From Hymenobacter guriensis (lineage in GTDB: Bacteria > Bacteroidota > Bacteroidia > Cytophagales > Hymenobacteraceae), in the NCBI RefSeq assembly GCF_015773195.1, contig NZ_JADWYK010000010.1:62001-126000 (forward strand): 64,000 nt of DNA, given 5' to 3'. The translations under genes and the position numbers were made by a program. Each line of letters begins with the position of its first letter. The stretch's first letter is position 1. Below are positions 53,311 to 61,169 of the stretch, piece by piece. The notes below the pieces were generated by a model. That model did no database searches, was not told the origin of the DNA, and saw only the letters and a list, made by a program, of their open reading frames with translations.

Positions 53311-56082
53311 TTATTCTGAAGCCTTCAGCGTGCTTCCTCCATGTTGCGTAACACGGGGCCGAGTAACAATTTTGATAGGCTGCTGGGTAACAGCTTTATT
53401 AGTCGCCCGACTGGCCCATAAAAAAGCTTCGCCAGGGCCGAGTTGGGCTAGGTCGGCAGGGGTAAGCTTATTGAATTGCACAATGGACTTTTGCACATGC
53501 TTGAGCCATTGCGGAGAGTTGAAGCGGTGGACAAGTACAGCGCTGCTCAATTCAATAATGGCATTGGGCAAGCTTGGCGGGTCCTGACTAGCAATGAGTA
53601 AGCTGACGCCCTTGTGCCGCATTTCACGGATAGCAGTTACAATGCTGTCAGTTAGCTCCTCGTTGCCCATGTATTTATGGGCCTCATCGAAGACAATGAA
53701 CTTATTGAATGGCTGGCCATCGGGCAAGCGGACGTTAGCAAAAATGTTGAGCATGATGACAAATAGGCCCAACGCATCATCTTGGTCTAGGAATTCGTCG
53801 CGTAAATCAACTACAAGCAAGCGACCGGGAGCCAATAGACGACCTAACTGCACCGAATCATCGATATAGTCGGCAGCGAGACTCAGACGGGAGAGAGCGA
53901 GGTCGCGCTGGGAAGTTGTGAGCAAGGACGAATTCTGAACGCCCGCTCGTAGCCCATCCAATGTAAGCTGGCCGCGTAGACCACGCATGATGCTGTTGAG
54001 GTGCTTCATATAGAGCGCCTGGCTACCGGTGGTCCCCATCAAAAAACGCCAGTCGGCGATACTTAACTCAGCTGAAGAAAGCGTCAATGGTTCTACTTGT
54101 AGTTCAGGATATTCGGCACGGCGTTCAGCTAGCTTGGCTTCGGGTACCAGCAGCATTACATCAGCAATACCTTGGGGGCAAGCATCGTACCACTCACGCA
54201 GGCGGTTAACCTCCGCTGGCTTTTGATTAGGGTTTACCATCGACGTAAACTCAGGTTTGTAATCCTGGCTTTGACTGTAATGGAAAATAACCCCAGCCAA
54301 CGGTTTGGGCAGGTTGTTGACATTGGGTATAGACTGGAGTACCATCTCCGTGATGGTTCCTATAGAATAGCTTTTACCCGCACCCTGAACACCAAATAGA
54401 CTGATGGTTTGAGTACCGTTGAGGTCGAGTGCTATACGTTGCCCCCCTGCAGTGCGCCCCAATAGCCCATACTGGGCGCTGGTTTCGTTCTCGCCGATGT
54501 AGATTTCGAAAGCCGGTGCAGCTACTGAAGATGTATCATCAAGTAGGGCTGTTGAAGTTTCAACAACGCCTGGCGCGGGGACTAAAGCCGGAGAGATAGG
54601 TGCTACAGCAGGCTCGGGAGCTGCTGTAGCTGCTGGCGAAGCGTCGGCGGGGACTGACGAATTCTGGGCGACGGTTGAATCTAGCTGGCTAACTGGGGAC
54701 GGCACTAGGGAAGCGGCCGATGAAGCAGGCGAAGCGGGCCTAGCCAGCGGCACTTCGGCAGTAGTGGTAGGGACGGTATCGGGTAGTGAGGGATGCCGCC
54801 GGGTGAGGTCGGTGGGCAGTTGGTGCCATTCAGGAGTTGGACGCCTGGTATTGAATTCGGAATCAGGGTCAAGCAATGCTTGAATACCGGACTGACCAAC
54901 ATGGTAAAAAACGGTGTCGTCGGCCAGTTCGTGACGCACGACGCGCACGGGGCTAAGGAGGTTGAACACCAGGCCACGCCGAGTAAATTCTAGCTGGTAA
55001 GGCTGTTCGGGAAGTGCCTGAAGAAAAGCGGTGAGGTCGAGGGACTCTCCATCAGTAAGCAAGCCGTAGCGCTTGGCGCGGGCGGCATAGAAAAGCAGCA
55101 ATTCACTCAGTTCACGGGCACGGAGAGCCTGGTCAAAGCGCGTATAACCGCTGTACGGTTCGGGGGCAAAACGGCGGCGCAGGTGGTCGATGGTATTATC
55201 AAGTTGCTTGTTCATCTCGCCGCACAACTCATCCCATCCATTAATATTTAATGATTTGTAACGGGCCTTGATTTCAACCACTTGAAAGTGAATGGTACGG
55301 GTGCGAACGTCTACGTCCACGAGTAATAGGTCGGCGCGTTGCTTGCTGTCTGTTTCGTCACCACGAAACAAGTGCTGGTGCAAGTCAAGCGGAATCATGA
55401 ACTGCTGGCGAAGCAAGCCTTGCTTTTCCAACAAGCGCTTAGCCAGCGCGATACCAGCGTATTCAGTAACCCGGTTTTCGGTGGGCTGGCTGCTCAAGTT
55501 CATGACGAGTGAACCACTAACTGCCCGCAGGTCATTGAGAATGAGTTGAGTTTGAGCTTCTACGGTGGTAGTAGACAGGGAACCTACCAGCTTTTGTACC
55601 ACAGGGGCCAGCAAGTGAGTCAGTTCAGCCCCGGGCTTGCTGGTGAGGAAAGTAGAAACTCCCAAGAATTGCTTACCAGGGATAAAATCGAGCAGGAAGG
55701 GGGTTTGTCCAGCCGTGACGGGCAGGTCAAACAGTTCAGGGCCCAAATGGCGGTCAAAGGTGACTACCCAATCGGAATGGTGGTGAATGTTGTCGATGAG
55801 AACCGTTTCGCGGCTGTTAAGCTGTAGTTCAGTCGCGGGTAGCGACTCGGTGGGACGGCCTGCCAGACAAGCAGCGGTAAATTGGCTCAGGTGAGCGAAA
55901 GAGGTGGCCAAGGATTGGCTGACGGTGGCGGCGCCGGGTGGCACCGAAGATGGAGCGAGGTAGCGCGTCCAAGCGTAGGCTTCAGGCGCTTGCTGGCTGG
56001 CAAATTCTACTCGCGGCTCGGCGGCGAGGCCATTTAAGGGTGTTGTTAAACAAATAGGGGAAAACCTCCGACCCAGGCGCAC
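53311..56082 (-). CDS. HerA/FtsK-like ATPase fused to a PD-(D/E)XK nuclease-like domain (N-truncated)
   Basis: 923 residues from a GTG inside MITE 3; the first 15 residues come from the MITE, so the native N-terminus is lost. Residues 240-275 contain a nuclease-like signature (RADLLLVDVD ... FQVVEIKAR; Asp 251, Glu 270, Lys 272). A Pro/Ala/Ser-rich linker spans 430-520. The ATPase domain has Walker A GVQGAGKS (564-571), Walker B KFIVFDEAHKYMG (794-806), the sensor-like LLIASQDPPSLP and VLVHRFNSPQWLKHVQKSI. It resembles the ATPases of phosphorothioate-dependent restriction (DptH) and other HerA-type defence proteins, but no partner dnd genes are here. It is probably anti-phage or DNA-processing; whether the truncated protein works is unclear. 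Confidence 0.78.
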   Translation of the reverse strand: MRLGRRFSPICLTTPLNGLAAEPRVEFASQQAPEAYAWTRYLAPSSVPPGAATVSQSLATSFAHLSQFTAACLAGRPTESLPATELQLNSRETVLIDNIHHHSDWVVTFDRHLGPELFDLPVTAGQTPFLLDFIPGKQFLGVSTFLTSKPGAELTHLLAPVVQKLVGSLSTTTVEAQTQLILNDLRAVSGSLVMNLSSQPTENRVTEYAGIALAKRLLEKQGLLRQQFMIPLDLHQHLFRGDETDSKQRADLLLVDVDVRTRTIHFQVVEIKARYKSLNINGWDELCGEMNKQLDNTIDHLRRRFAPEPYSGYTRFDQALRARELSELLLFYAARAKRYGLLTDGESLDLTAFLQALPEQPYQLEFTRRGLVFNLLSPVRVVRHELADDTVFYHVGQSGIQALLDPDSEFNTRRPTPEWHQLPTDLTRRHPSLPDTVPTTTAEVPLARPASPASSAASLVPSPVSQLDSTVAQNSSVPADASPAATAAPEPAVAPISPALVPAPGVVETSTALLDDTSSVAAPAFEIYIGENETSAQYGLLGRTAGGQRIALDLNGTQTISLFGVQGAGKSYSIGTITEMVLQSIPNVNNLPKPLAGVIFHYSQSQDYKPEFTSMVNPNQKPAEVNRLREWYDACPQGIADVMLLVPEAKLAERRAEYPELQVEPLTLSSAELSIADWRFLMGTTGSQALYMKHLNSIMRGLRGQLTLDGLRAGVQNSSLLTTSQRDLALSRLSLAADYIDDSVQLGRLLAPGRLLVVDLRDEFLDQDDALGLFVIMLNIFANVRLPDGQPFNKFIVFDEAHKYMGNEELTDSIVTAIREMRHKGVSLLIASQDPPSLPNAIIELSSAVLVHRFNSPQWLKHVQKSIVQFNKLTPADLAQLGPGEAFLWASRATNKAVTQQPIKIVTRPRVTQHGGSTLKASE

Positions 56083-56310
56083 AGCTATCTGGTTTTCATG
56101 ATTAGTATTCTGTTTGACAGTGTGTTACCCGGTATGTGACCAAAACGATAGTGTTAATGTTCGTTTTCGCTAGCCTCTTTTGATGGCTTTAAGGAGCGTG
56201 TAAAGCTATCATCCCTCGCTGCCGTTATGGTGCATTTGTGCCTTATCACGAGCCGTCGCGCTAATTGGCCTCAGAGTCGGAGGTTTTGCCCTATTTGTTT
56301 AACAACACCC
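56038..56310. mobile_element. 273-bp MITE-like element (MITE 3)
   Basis: Inverted ends of about 37 bp: GGGTGTTGTTAAACAAATAG at the left (56038 onward) and the complement at the right (ending 56310), with two or three mismatches. There is no gene inside. TAA before and TAG after the element could be remnants of a 3-bp target. It interrupts the 5' end of the ATPase gene, and its left end is open in that reading frame, so a GTG at 56082 now starts the ORF. Confidence 0.8.
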
Positions 56311-56422
56311 TAGTTACCTGATGCATGGCAGGTAGCCTTCTCTTGATGCGGGCCACCAGGTTAAATAGGCGGTACGGGCGGTAGGGGAGAAAGTGTTATT
56401 TGGGGGTTTTTAAGCCAGCTAT

Positions 56423-56443
56423 TTGTTGCTGTTTATTGGCGTT
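56423..56443 (+). promoter_or_regulatory. TTGTTGC...TTGGCG motif upstream of 56492 gene
   Basis: TTGTTGCTGTTTATTGGCGT lies 69 bases before the ATG of the next gene. It closely matches the sequence at 63179-63199 (17 of 21 positions) 79 bases before another ATG. It is a candidate promoter or operator shared by several genes in this end of the window. Confidence 0.4.
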
Positions 56444-56491
56444 ATAAGTGACCGTTTCGTACAAGGAGTATACAACGCAACCGGTTTTCTT

Positions 56492-56866
56492 ATGAGCCAG
56501 CACCACTTTACAACCCAGATCGTTCAGGCTGCTTCCCTTGCCAGCGAAGCATTGCCGTATGTAGGTCAGCCCGCACAAATTCGTTGCGGTTTCGACCGTC
56601 CACTCCTGCAATTTTTCCTGAGCATTCTTGCGCAGCCCGATACGGAGGCGGAGGATAGTTTGTATGACAGCCTATTTGAGGTCGGCGGGGGATTGGCCGA
56701 GGCAGAGCAGATAGAGCAGGTATGCAAGCATTTTGGCGTCTGCCTGCCCGTGGGCCTGGTAAGCCAGTTGCAGGCAGAGGAACGCCAGAATATTGGTAAC
56801 CGCGTGGTCATGTGGGATGCCGGCGGCTTCCAGGTGCAATACGAGGAAACTCCTCTGGCCTTGTAG
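56492..56866 (+). CDS. Hypothetical protein
   Basis: 124 residues from ATG 56492 (MSQHHFTTQIVQAASLASEA); a longer frame starting at 56423 runs through the putative regulatory motif. Helical, with RPLLQFFLSILAQPDTEAED and AEAEQIEQVCKHFGVCLPVG. No known motif. A clear terminator follows the stop, so it is monocistronic. Confidence 0.6.
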   Translation: MSQHHFTTQIVQAASLASEALPYVGQPAQIRCGFDRPLLQFFLSILAQPDTEAEDSLYDSLFEVGGGLAEAEQIEQVCKHFGVCLPVGLVSQLQAEERQNIGNRVVMWDAGGFQVQYEETPLAL

Positions 56867-56886
56867 GTCAGGATAGTGCAGCGGAC

Positions 56887-56926
56887 AGAATGCCCCAGGT
56901 GAGCTATGGCCAACCTGGGGCATTCT
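56887..56926 (+). terminator. Hairpin terminator after the 56492 gene
   Basis: AGAATGCCCCAGGT and its exact complement ACCTGGGGCATTCT with a 12-base loop, 20 bases after the stop codon. Confidence 0.75.
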
Positions 56927-56957
56927 ACTGAGCAAGCCAGAAAGGGGAAGGATTTTT

Positions 56958-57001
56958 TGCAATTAAATTTAATTGCAGTCTGCCTTTTATTTGTAAGTTT
57001 G
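56958..57001 (+). promoter_or_regulatory. Promoter of the peptide-maturation operon, with palindromic operator
   Basis: A perfect 20-bp palindrome, TGCAATTAAATTTAATTGCA (56958-56977), overlaps a TTG (56973-56975). TAAGTTTG at 56994-57001 follows with 18 bases between, fitting the Bacteroidota TTG / TAnnTTTG promoter. The palindrome covering the -33 region is a good candidate for a repressor site. A similar, imperfect half-pattern (TGCAACTAAATTTAATGGC) is at about 63785, upstream of the last partial gene. Confidence 0.55.
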
Positions 57002-57080
57002 AGGGCCATGAAGCAGCGAGAAGATCAGCCTGTCTTCAACCGAATTTTCCCGCCGCCTTTACCCTTACAGCCCACTTCAT

Positions 57081-57998
57081 ATGCTTACCCAGGCCGTACG
57101 TCAGAATGTAGCCGTGATTGCTGCCAGCGAGACATTCAAGCAGCAAATCAGCAGTGAGGCAGAGTTGAAGGCCTACGGCTTCTACCTGACATTGCCGGAG
57201 TGCTTGGCGCCGCAGTTTCCCGGTATAGATGCCCAGGAACTGGAAGCGCTAGCCGTGTACAGCTATTTGTATTTTCGCTTCATAATTGCCCTGGATAAGC
57301 TTATTGATCAGGCAACGGTAGCTACGACGCAGCAAATGCTCGACTGTGTGGCCTTACATGAATACGCGGTGCGCGGATTGGCCCACCTTTTTCCGATTAA
57401 TGACGCCTTCTGGCAGCGGTTCAAGTGGTGCCAGGAGCGCTACGCCAGCGCGAACCTGCAGGAAAAGGAAGATGCCCGCTGGAGACGCGAGCTAACGCGG
57501 GAGCAATTTGAGGAATTGGCTACGGGTAAGTCGGCTATTTGCTTCGCTATCGTGTACGCCCTGGATGAGCTGAGTCGTCGGACAGGGCAGCCCGGGGCCT
57601 CCCTGCAGCCCTTGCTCGACTGTCTGGCAGGCATTCACGTCGGGAGCCAGTATTACGATGATATTGACGATTTCACCCAGGACTGGCAGCAAGGCCAGTA
57701 CACCTATACCCATGGACGGGTACAGGGTTTTCTGCGCGGGCAGGGGATAGAGGAGGCCGGAATGCCTATCGAAACACGCCAGCGTTTCCTGTTCTCATCG
57801 GGCATTGCCATTGAACTGATGAGTCTCGGCCAGGCCCACTACGCGGCCAGTCTGGAGCTGGCCAGCCAGTGCGGCCTGCAGCAGTTGTTGGCGTATCTGC
57901 AGCCCCAGCTTTCCCGCTACCAGGAGCTGCAAGCCAAGCTTAGCGGTATGATTTCCACGGCCCGGCAGCAGGCCTCCCTGGCTGAGGCATCATGTTAG
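57081..57998 (+). CDS. Class I isoprenoid-synthase-like enzyme
   Basis: 305 residues, all-helical. The first acidic helix is YSYLYFRFIIALDKLIDQ (Asp 72 and Asp 76), and the second is SQYYDDIDDFTQDWQQGQYT (Asp 193, 194, 196, 197, 201), placed like the two Mg-diphosphate-binding motifs of trans-prenyltransferases and terpene synthases. The first motif is not a full DDxxD. Length and architecture fit the 'class 1 isoprenoid biosynthesis enzyme' group of Bacteroidota. The product cannot be predicted. Its stop overlaps the M50 gene by seven bases, and a promoter is visible 80 bases upstream. Confidence 0.75.
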   Translation: MLTQAVRQNVAVIAASETFKQQISSEAELKAYGFYLTLPECLAPQFPGIDAQELEALAVYSYLYFRFIIALDKLIDQATVATTQQMLDCVALHEYAVRGLAHLFPINDAFWQRFKWCQERYASANLQEKEDARWRRELTREQFEELATGKSAICFAIVYALDELSRRTGQPGASLQPLLDCLAGIHVGSQYYDDIDDFTQDWQQGQYTYTHGRVQGFLRGQGIEEAGMPIETRQRFLFSSGIAIELMSLGQAHYAASLELASQCGLQQLLAYLQPQLSRYQELQAKLSGMISTARQQASLAEASC

Positions 57999-59131
57999 TC
58001 CATTCCTCTGTAAGCCTGAGCGCCTACGACGGGCAACGCTGGGTGATTAACCCGGCTGCGGGTCCTCATCTGCTGGTGAATGCCGGGGGCGCCCGGCTGT
58101 TTACCATTCTGCAGCAAGCGACTTGTATAGACCAGGCTTTGCGGGACTTCAACCAAGCCTTTGCCACGTCACTAACGGCCGCGGAATTCTGGCAGCTGGT
58201 AACCTCGCGCTTCGCCAGCTACGGAATCCTACGGGCAGAAGCGTCAGTAGACTCTGGGGCTACGCACGGCAAGGATTACATCAAGCTCAGGATTCCATTG
58301 CTGACGGCGGCCGGCGCCGGCCGCCTGGCGGCTCCTTTCCACATCCTGTTCGCCCCCCGGGTTTTCTGGGGACTGCTACTGGGCCAAAGCGTGTTGCTGG
58401 CAGCCGTTCTGGGGCCGGCGCAGCTGGTGCCCCCGCAAAACGCGCAAGAGGCTTTTGGGGTAGGAGCAGCCGTGTATGGCTCCCTGCTTTTGCACGAGGC
58501 GGGGCATATTGCCGCCTGTGCTCGTCTGGGCCTGCGGCACGGAGGCATTGGCTTTGGCTTTTATGCCTACGTGTTTCCCGTCCTGTTTGCGGATATAACC
58601 GGCATCTGGCAGGCCACCAAGCAACAACGGGTCATCGGCAACCTGGCCGGCATCTTTATGCAACTGCTGCTGGCCACTGGGTTGACGACGGCCTACCTCC
58701 TGCAGCCTTACGCACCGCTGTTACTGGCGAGCACAGGTATTGCCTTAACGGCTGTATGGCAGCTGAACCCTTTTGTCCGTCGGGACGGCTACTGGCTGCT
58801 ATCGGATCTGACAAACACGCCCAACCTGTCGGAGCAGGCTGCGCAGGCACGGCAGGAGCTGCTGCGCGGGCAGCAGTGGACAGCCCGCCGGCTGGTACTG
58901 GGTATCTATGGCCTGCTCAATGGCCTTGCCTTTGGAGCCTTGCTTTTGTATCTGCTCTTTCTGCACGGCCCAGCTATGCTGGAGCTGCCGGCAGCGTTAC
59001 CGGCGCTGCTGGGTGAGCTGCCAGCCCGTTGGCCCCACCTTACCCATTCTCAGCTGGTGGCCCTGGGCTGTTACCTGGTCTGGCTGCGGGTCGGGGTGGC
59101 CACGCTGGTACAACGAAAAAGGAAGCCTTAA
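57992..59131 (+). CDS. M50-family membrane metalloprotease with N-terminal PqqD/RRE-like domain
   Basis: 379 residues. Residues 1-85 (NPAAGPHLLVNAGGARLFTI, AAEFWQLVTSRFASYGILRA) have the pattern of PqqD-like RiPP-recognition domains. Several membrane segments follow. The zinc site is HEAGH (168-172) in a helix, and the second motif LNPFVRRDGYWLLSDL (Asn 259, Asp 265) is the M50 NPxxxxDG region. This combination is known for proteases that process modified peptides. It overlaps the isoprenoid-enzyme gene by seven bases and is followed 84 bases on by a short peptide gene. Confidence 0.8.
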   Translation: MLVHSSVSLSAYDGQRWVINPAAGPHLLVNAGGARLFTILQQATCIDQALRDFNQAFATSLTAAEFWQLVTSRFASYGILRAEASVDSGATHGKDYIKLRIPLLTAAGAGRLAAPFHILFAPRVFWGLLLGQSVLLAAVLGPAQLVPPQNAQEAFGVGAAVYGSLLLHEAGHIAACARLGLRHGGIGFGFYAYVFPVLFADITGIWQATKQQRVIGNLAGIFMQLLLATGLTTAYLLQPYAPLLLASTGIALTAVWQLNPFVRRDGYWLLSDLTNTPNLSEQAAQARQELLRGQQWTARRLVLGIYGLLNGLAFGALLLYLLFLHGPAMLELPAALPALLGELPARWPHLTHSQLVALGCYLVWLRVGVATLVQRKRKP

Positions 59132-59214
59132 TCTACCTGGACCGGCTTGATGCGAGTGGCCGCTTCCAGGATTCATCAACTCGCGCATTTCTCTCTTTTT
59201 TTACCCCCAATTGT

Positions 59215-59370
59215 ATGTTGAACTCCTCAACTCCCCAGACCCTCGTTGAACAGAAGGTCGCCGAAAACATTAGCGTAGAGGTGCTGGAAAGCCGCCTCGA
59301 AAGTGCCTGGTCGATGGGCTCGGATAGCACCAGCCTGGAGCACGAGTCGCCCACACAAGTGCGCAAGTAG
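59215..59370 (+). CDS. 51-residue peptide, possible substrate of the preceding enzymes
   Basis: MLNSSTPQTLVEQKVAENIS begins the peptide; the middle is VEVLESRLESAWSMG and the tail DSTSLEHESPTQVRK. It has a hydrophilic helical 'leader'-like half and a Ser/Thr/Glu-rich tail, with no Cys. It is preceded by a purine-poor spacer (no strong Shine-Dalgarno, as usual in Bacteroidota), and a perfect 19-bp-stem terminator follows. Position after an RRE-M50 gene suggests a RiPP-type precursor, but this is inference; no core motif is recognised. Too short for most gene callers. Confidence 0.5.
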   Translation: MLNSSTPQTLVEQKVAENISVEVLESRLESAWSMGSDSTSLEHESPTQVRK

Positions 59371-59385
59371 ACTGTATGGTGGTCA

Positions 59386-59426
59386 ACAAGAAAAAAGCCT
59401 GGGCAATGCCCAGGCTTTTTTCTTGT
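59386..59426. terminator. Strong bidirectional terminator
   Basis: Perfect 19-bp stem (ACAAGAAAAAAGCCTGGGC / complement) with AAT loop. It serves both the rightward peptide operon (stop 59370) and the leftward TPR gene (stop 59445). Confidence 0.9.
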
Positions 59427-59444
59427 ACGCTGTAATTTTATCTG

Positions 59445-60773
59445 TCACTGCCGCTGCTGAACCAGCAGAACCCGGTCGCGGTCCCGCGTAGTACCGGCTC
59501 GCTTTTTCAAGGACTTAAGATATTTCTTAGCCTCCTGATAGTTTGGTGATTTGCGGTCCGCCACGGCCAAAACGCTCTTGTAGTACCTGGATGCCGAAGG
59601 GAGGTCTTTTTCTGCTGCCGCAAGGCGGGCCAGATTTAGGTTGGAAAACAGGTAGTAGCCACCACTGGTTTGCTCAGTTGTTTCGCTGAAAACGATACAG
59701 CGCTGGTAATAGGATTTAGCCCTGGTAAGGTCTTTATCCTTGTACATATTCTGGCGGATATAGCCCAGAAAGTAGGAAGCGTACCGTCCGCTGAAACCGT
59801 CGTACCCTGGCAGGCCCCGATTGTACTTATCCAAAATGGCTAAGCTGGTCTTCTCACAGGCAGCAAAATCACCCTCATTAAAGCACTGCAGCGCGTATAG
59901 GCGCTGAAAGTAGGCGTTGTCAGGAAACTCCTGGACCAGCTTACGGGCAACCTCAAGCGCCTCTGCTGTGCGGTTCTCACGTTGACTACCCAGGATCTTT
60001 AACAGGAAAAAGCGGGATTCCGGCCCCGTGTAGACGGCATTGGCCGCTACGTTGCGCAGCTGCTGCAGTCCCAGCGGCTTATCTCCCTTCGGAAACAGCA
60101 GCAACACCGGTTTCAGCCAGGGATGCTCTTCCGCAATCCACACGGAGTAGTAGTTGAACAAGGCTTGGCCAAACAGGAACTCCGGGCTCAGCCCATTGGC
60201 CTCCTTGCTTAGCTCCAGGTATTTGAGGGCCCGTTTTGCCTCGATTGTGGCCCGCGTCCAGTCATGGCGTTCAGCGTGCAGGCGTGAGGAAAAGCCATAA
60301 GCAGCCGAGAGAAAGAAGCAGGCCTCATAATTATGGGAATCCTGGTCATACAGCGCCTGGGCTTTCGTAACGGCCGTGTCGATATAGGCAAAAAACGGCT
60401 TGTCGAATTGCTGCACCGTTACATTCGTCGGCAGGATTTTCCACCACGTGCTCAGGCCCAGCAGAAAATAAGGAAGCGGATGCGCAGGGTAGCGGCGGCG
60501 CAAGCTTCGAAATTGGCGCTCGGCCTTGTCGTACTTGAAATTATAGAGGTTATCCACCCCTCCTTCCAGTTCCGTGCGGATATCGGCGTTGAGCAGCAGC
60601 CATCCTTTCGTATCGACGGCAGAGGGCGCAACATCAACATTTTGCAGTTCGATATTGCGTACCGCCGGCTCCTGGGCCTGCACAGTGGTAGCAGTAGCCA
60701 GAGAAAGTCCAGCCATGCAAAAGCCGGTGCACAAGTGGACCAGGTACCGAGAAAGTGATCGGGGATGGAGCAT
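59445..60773 (-). CDS. Tetratricopeptide-repeat secreted protein
   Basis: 442 residues with a signal peptide (LCTGFCMAGLSLATATTVQA, cleavage near residue 34). TPR-like helical hairpins cover 80-430: KYDKAERQFRSLRRRYPAHP, RTAEALEVARKLVQEFPDNA, GDFAACEKTSLAILDKYNRG, DLTRAKSYYQRCIVFSETTE, DLPSASRYYKSVLAVADRKS. It ends with a basic tail. It is probably a periplasmic scaffold; partners unknown. It converges on the peptide operon and shares its terminator. Confidence 0.82.
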   Translation of the reverse strand: MLHPRSLSRYLVHLCTGFCMAGLSLATATTVQAQEPAVRNIELQNVDVAPSAVDTKGWLLLNADIRTELEGGVDNLYNFKYDKAERQFRSLRRRYPAHPLPYFLLGLSTWWKILPTNVTVQQFDKPFFAYIDTAVTKAQALYDQDSHNYEACFFLSAAYGFSSRLHAERHDWTRATIEAKRALKYLELSKEANGLSPEFLFGQALFNYYSVWIAEEHPWLKPVLLLFPKGDKPLGLQQLRNVAANAVYTGPESRFFLLKILGSQRENRTAEALEVARKLVQEFPDNAYFQRLYALQCFNEGDFAACEKTSLAILDKYNRGLPGYDGFSGRYASYFLGYIRQNMYKDKDLTRAKSYYQRCIVFSETTEQTSGGYYLFSNLNLARLAAAEKDLPSASRYYKSVLAVADRKSPNYQEAKKYLKSLKKRAGTTRDRDRVLLVQQRQ

Positions 60774-61169
60774 GCGTATCAGATCAAGGTGAAAGGAAAT
60801 AGCAACTGCGGGAGGACTTGAGCTATGTAGCTCCGGTAGGATGCTGGGTCAACCAGGCACCCAGCATTAAGGCTCAGTGGCGCAAGTTAGAGAAAAGGCC
60901 ATCAAATGCGATTAAGGCTAATTGCGTTCGGGTTCCGCTGACCTTGAATGGGCTACGGGCAGAATCACAGCTCAAAGTAAAGCAACTGCATATAAAAAGC
61001 AACAAATAATCGCTGTTATATTCCTCTGGGCAATGCGACCTCTGCTCAAATGGGGGCAGTAGGGAGGAAAGTCGCAACCATGATAATCTATCTTATTGTT
61101 TGTTGCCAAAAAGCAACAATCAGGCCGCTTTAAGCGTTTAATTACTATACAACGCAAGCAAACTACCTG
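60774..61169. other. Regulatory stretch upstream of ardC
   Basis: About 395 bases with no gene. A palindromic motif TTGTTGC-N6-GCAACAA lies at 61100-61119, about 50 bases before the ardC start, and a single GCAACAA at 60999-61005. Both arms match the motif before the 56492 and 63258 genes. Confidence 0.5.
61100..61119. promoter_or_regulatory. Candidate operator TTGTTGC-N6-GCAACAA
   Basis: A perfect 7-bp inverted repeat with a 6-base spacer (CAAAAA), typical of dimeric regulator sites, 50 bases before ATG 61170. The half site TTGTTGC (or its complement) recurs upstream of three other genes between 56.4 and 63.9 kb. Confidence 0.45.

Noticed and set aside
53281-56310. dnd/phosphorothioate system
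   Set aside because: The ATPase recalls DptH but no dndBCDE or dptFG genes are present in the window.
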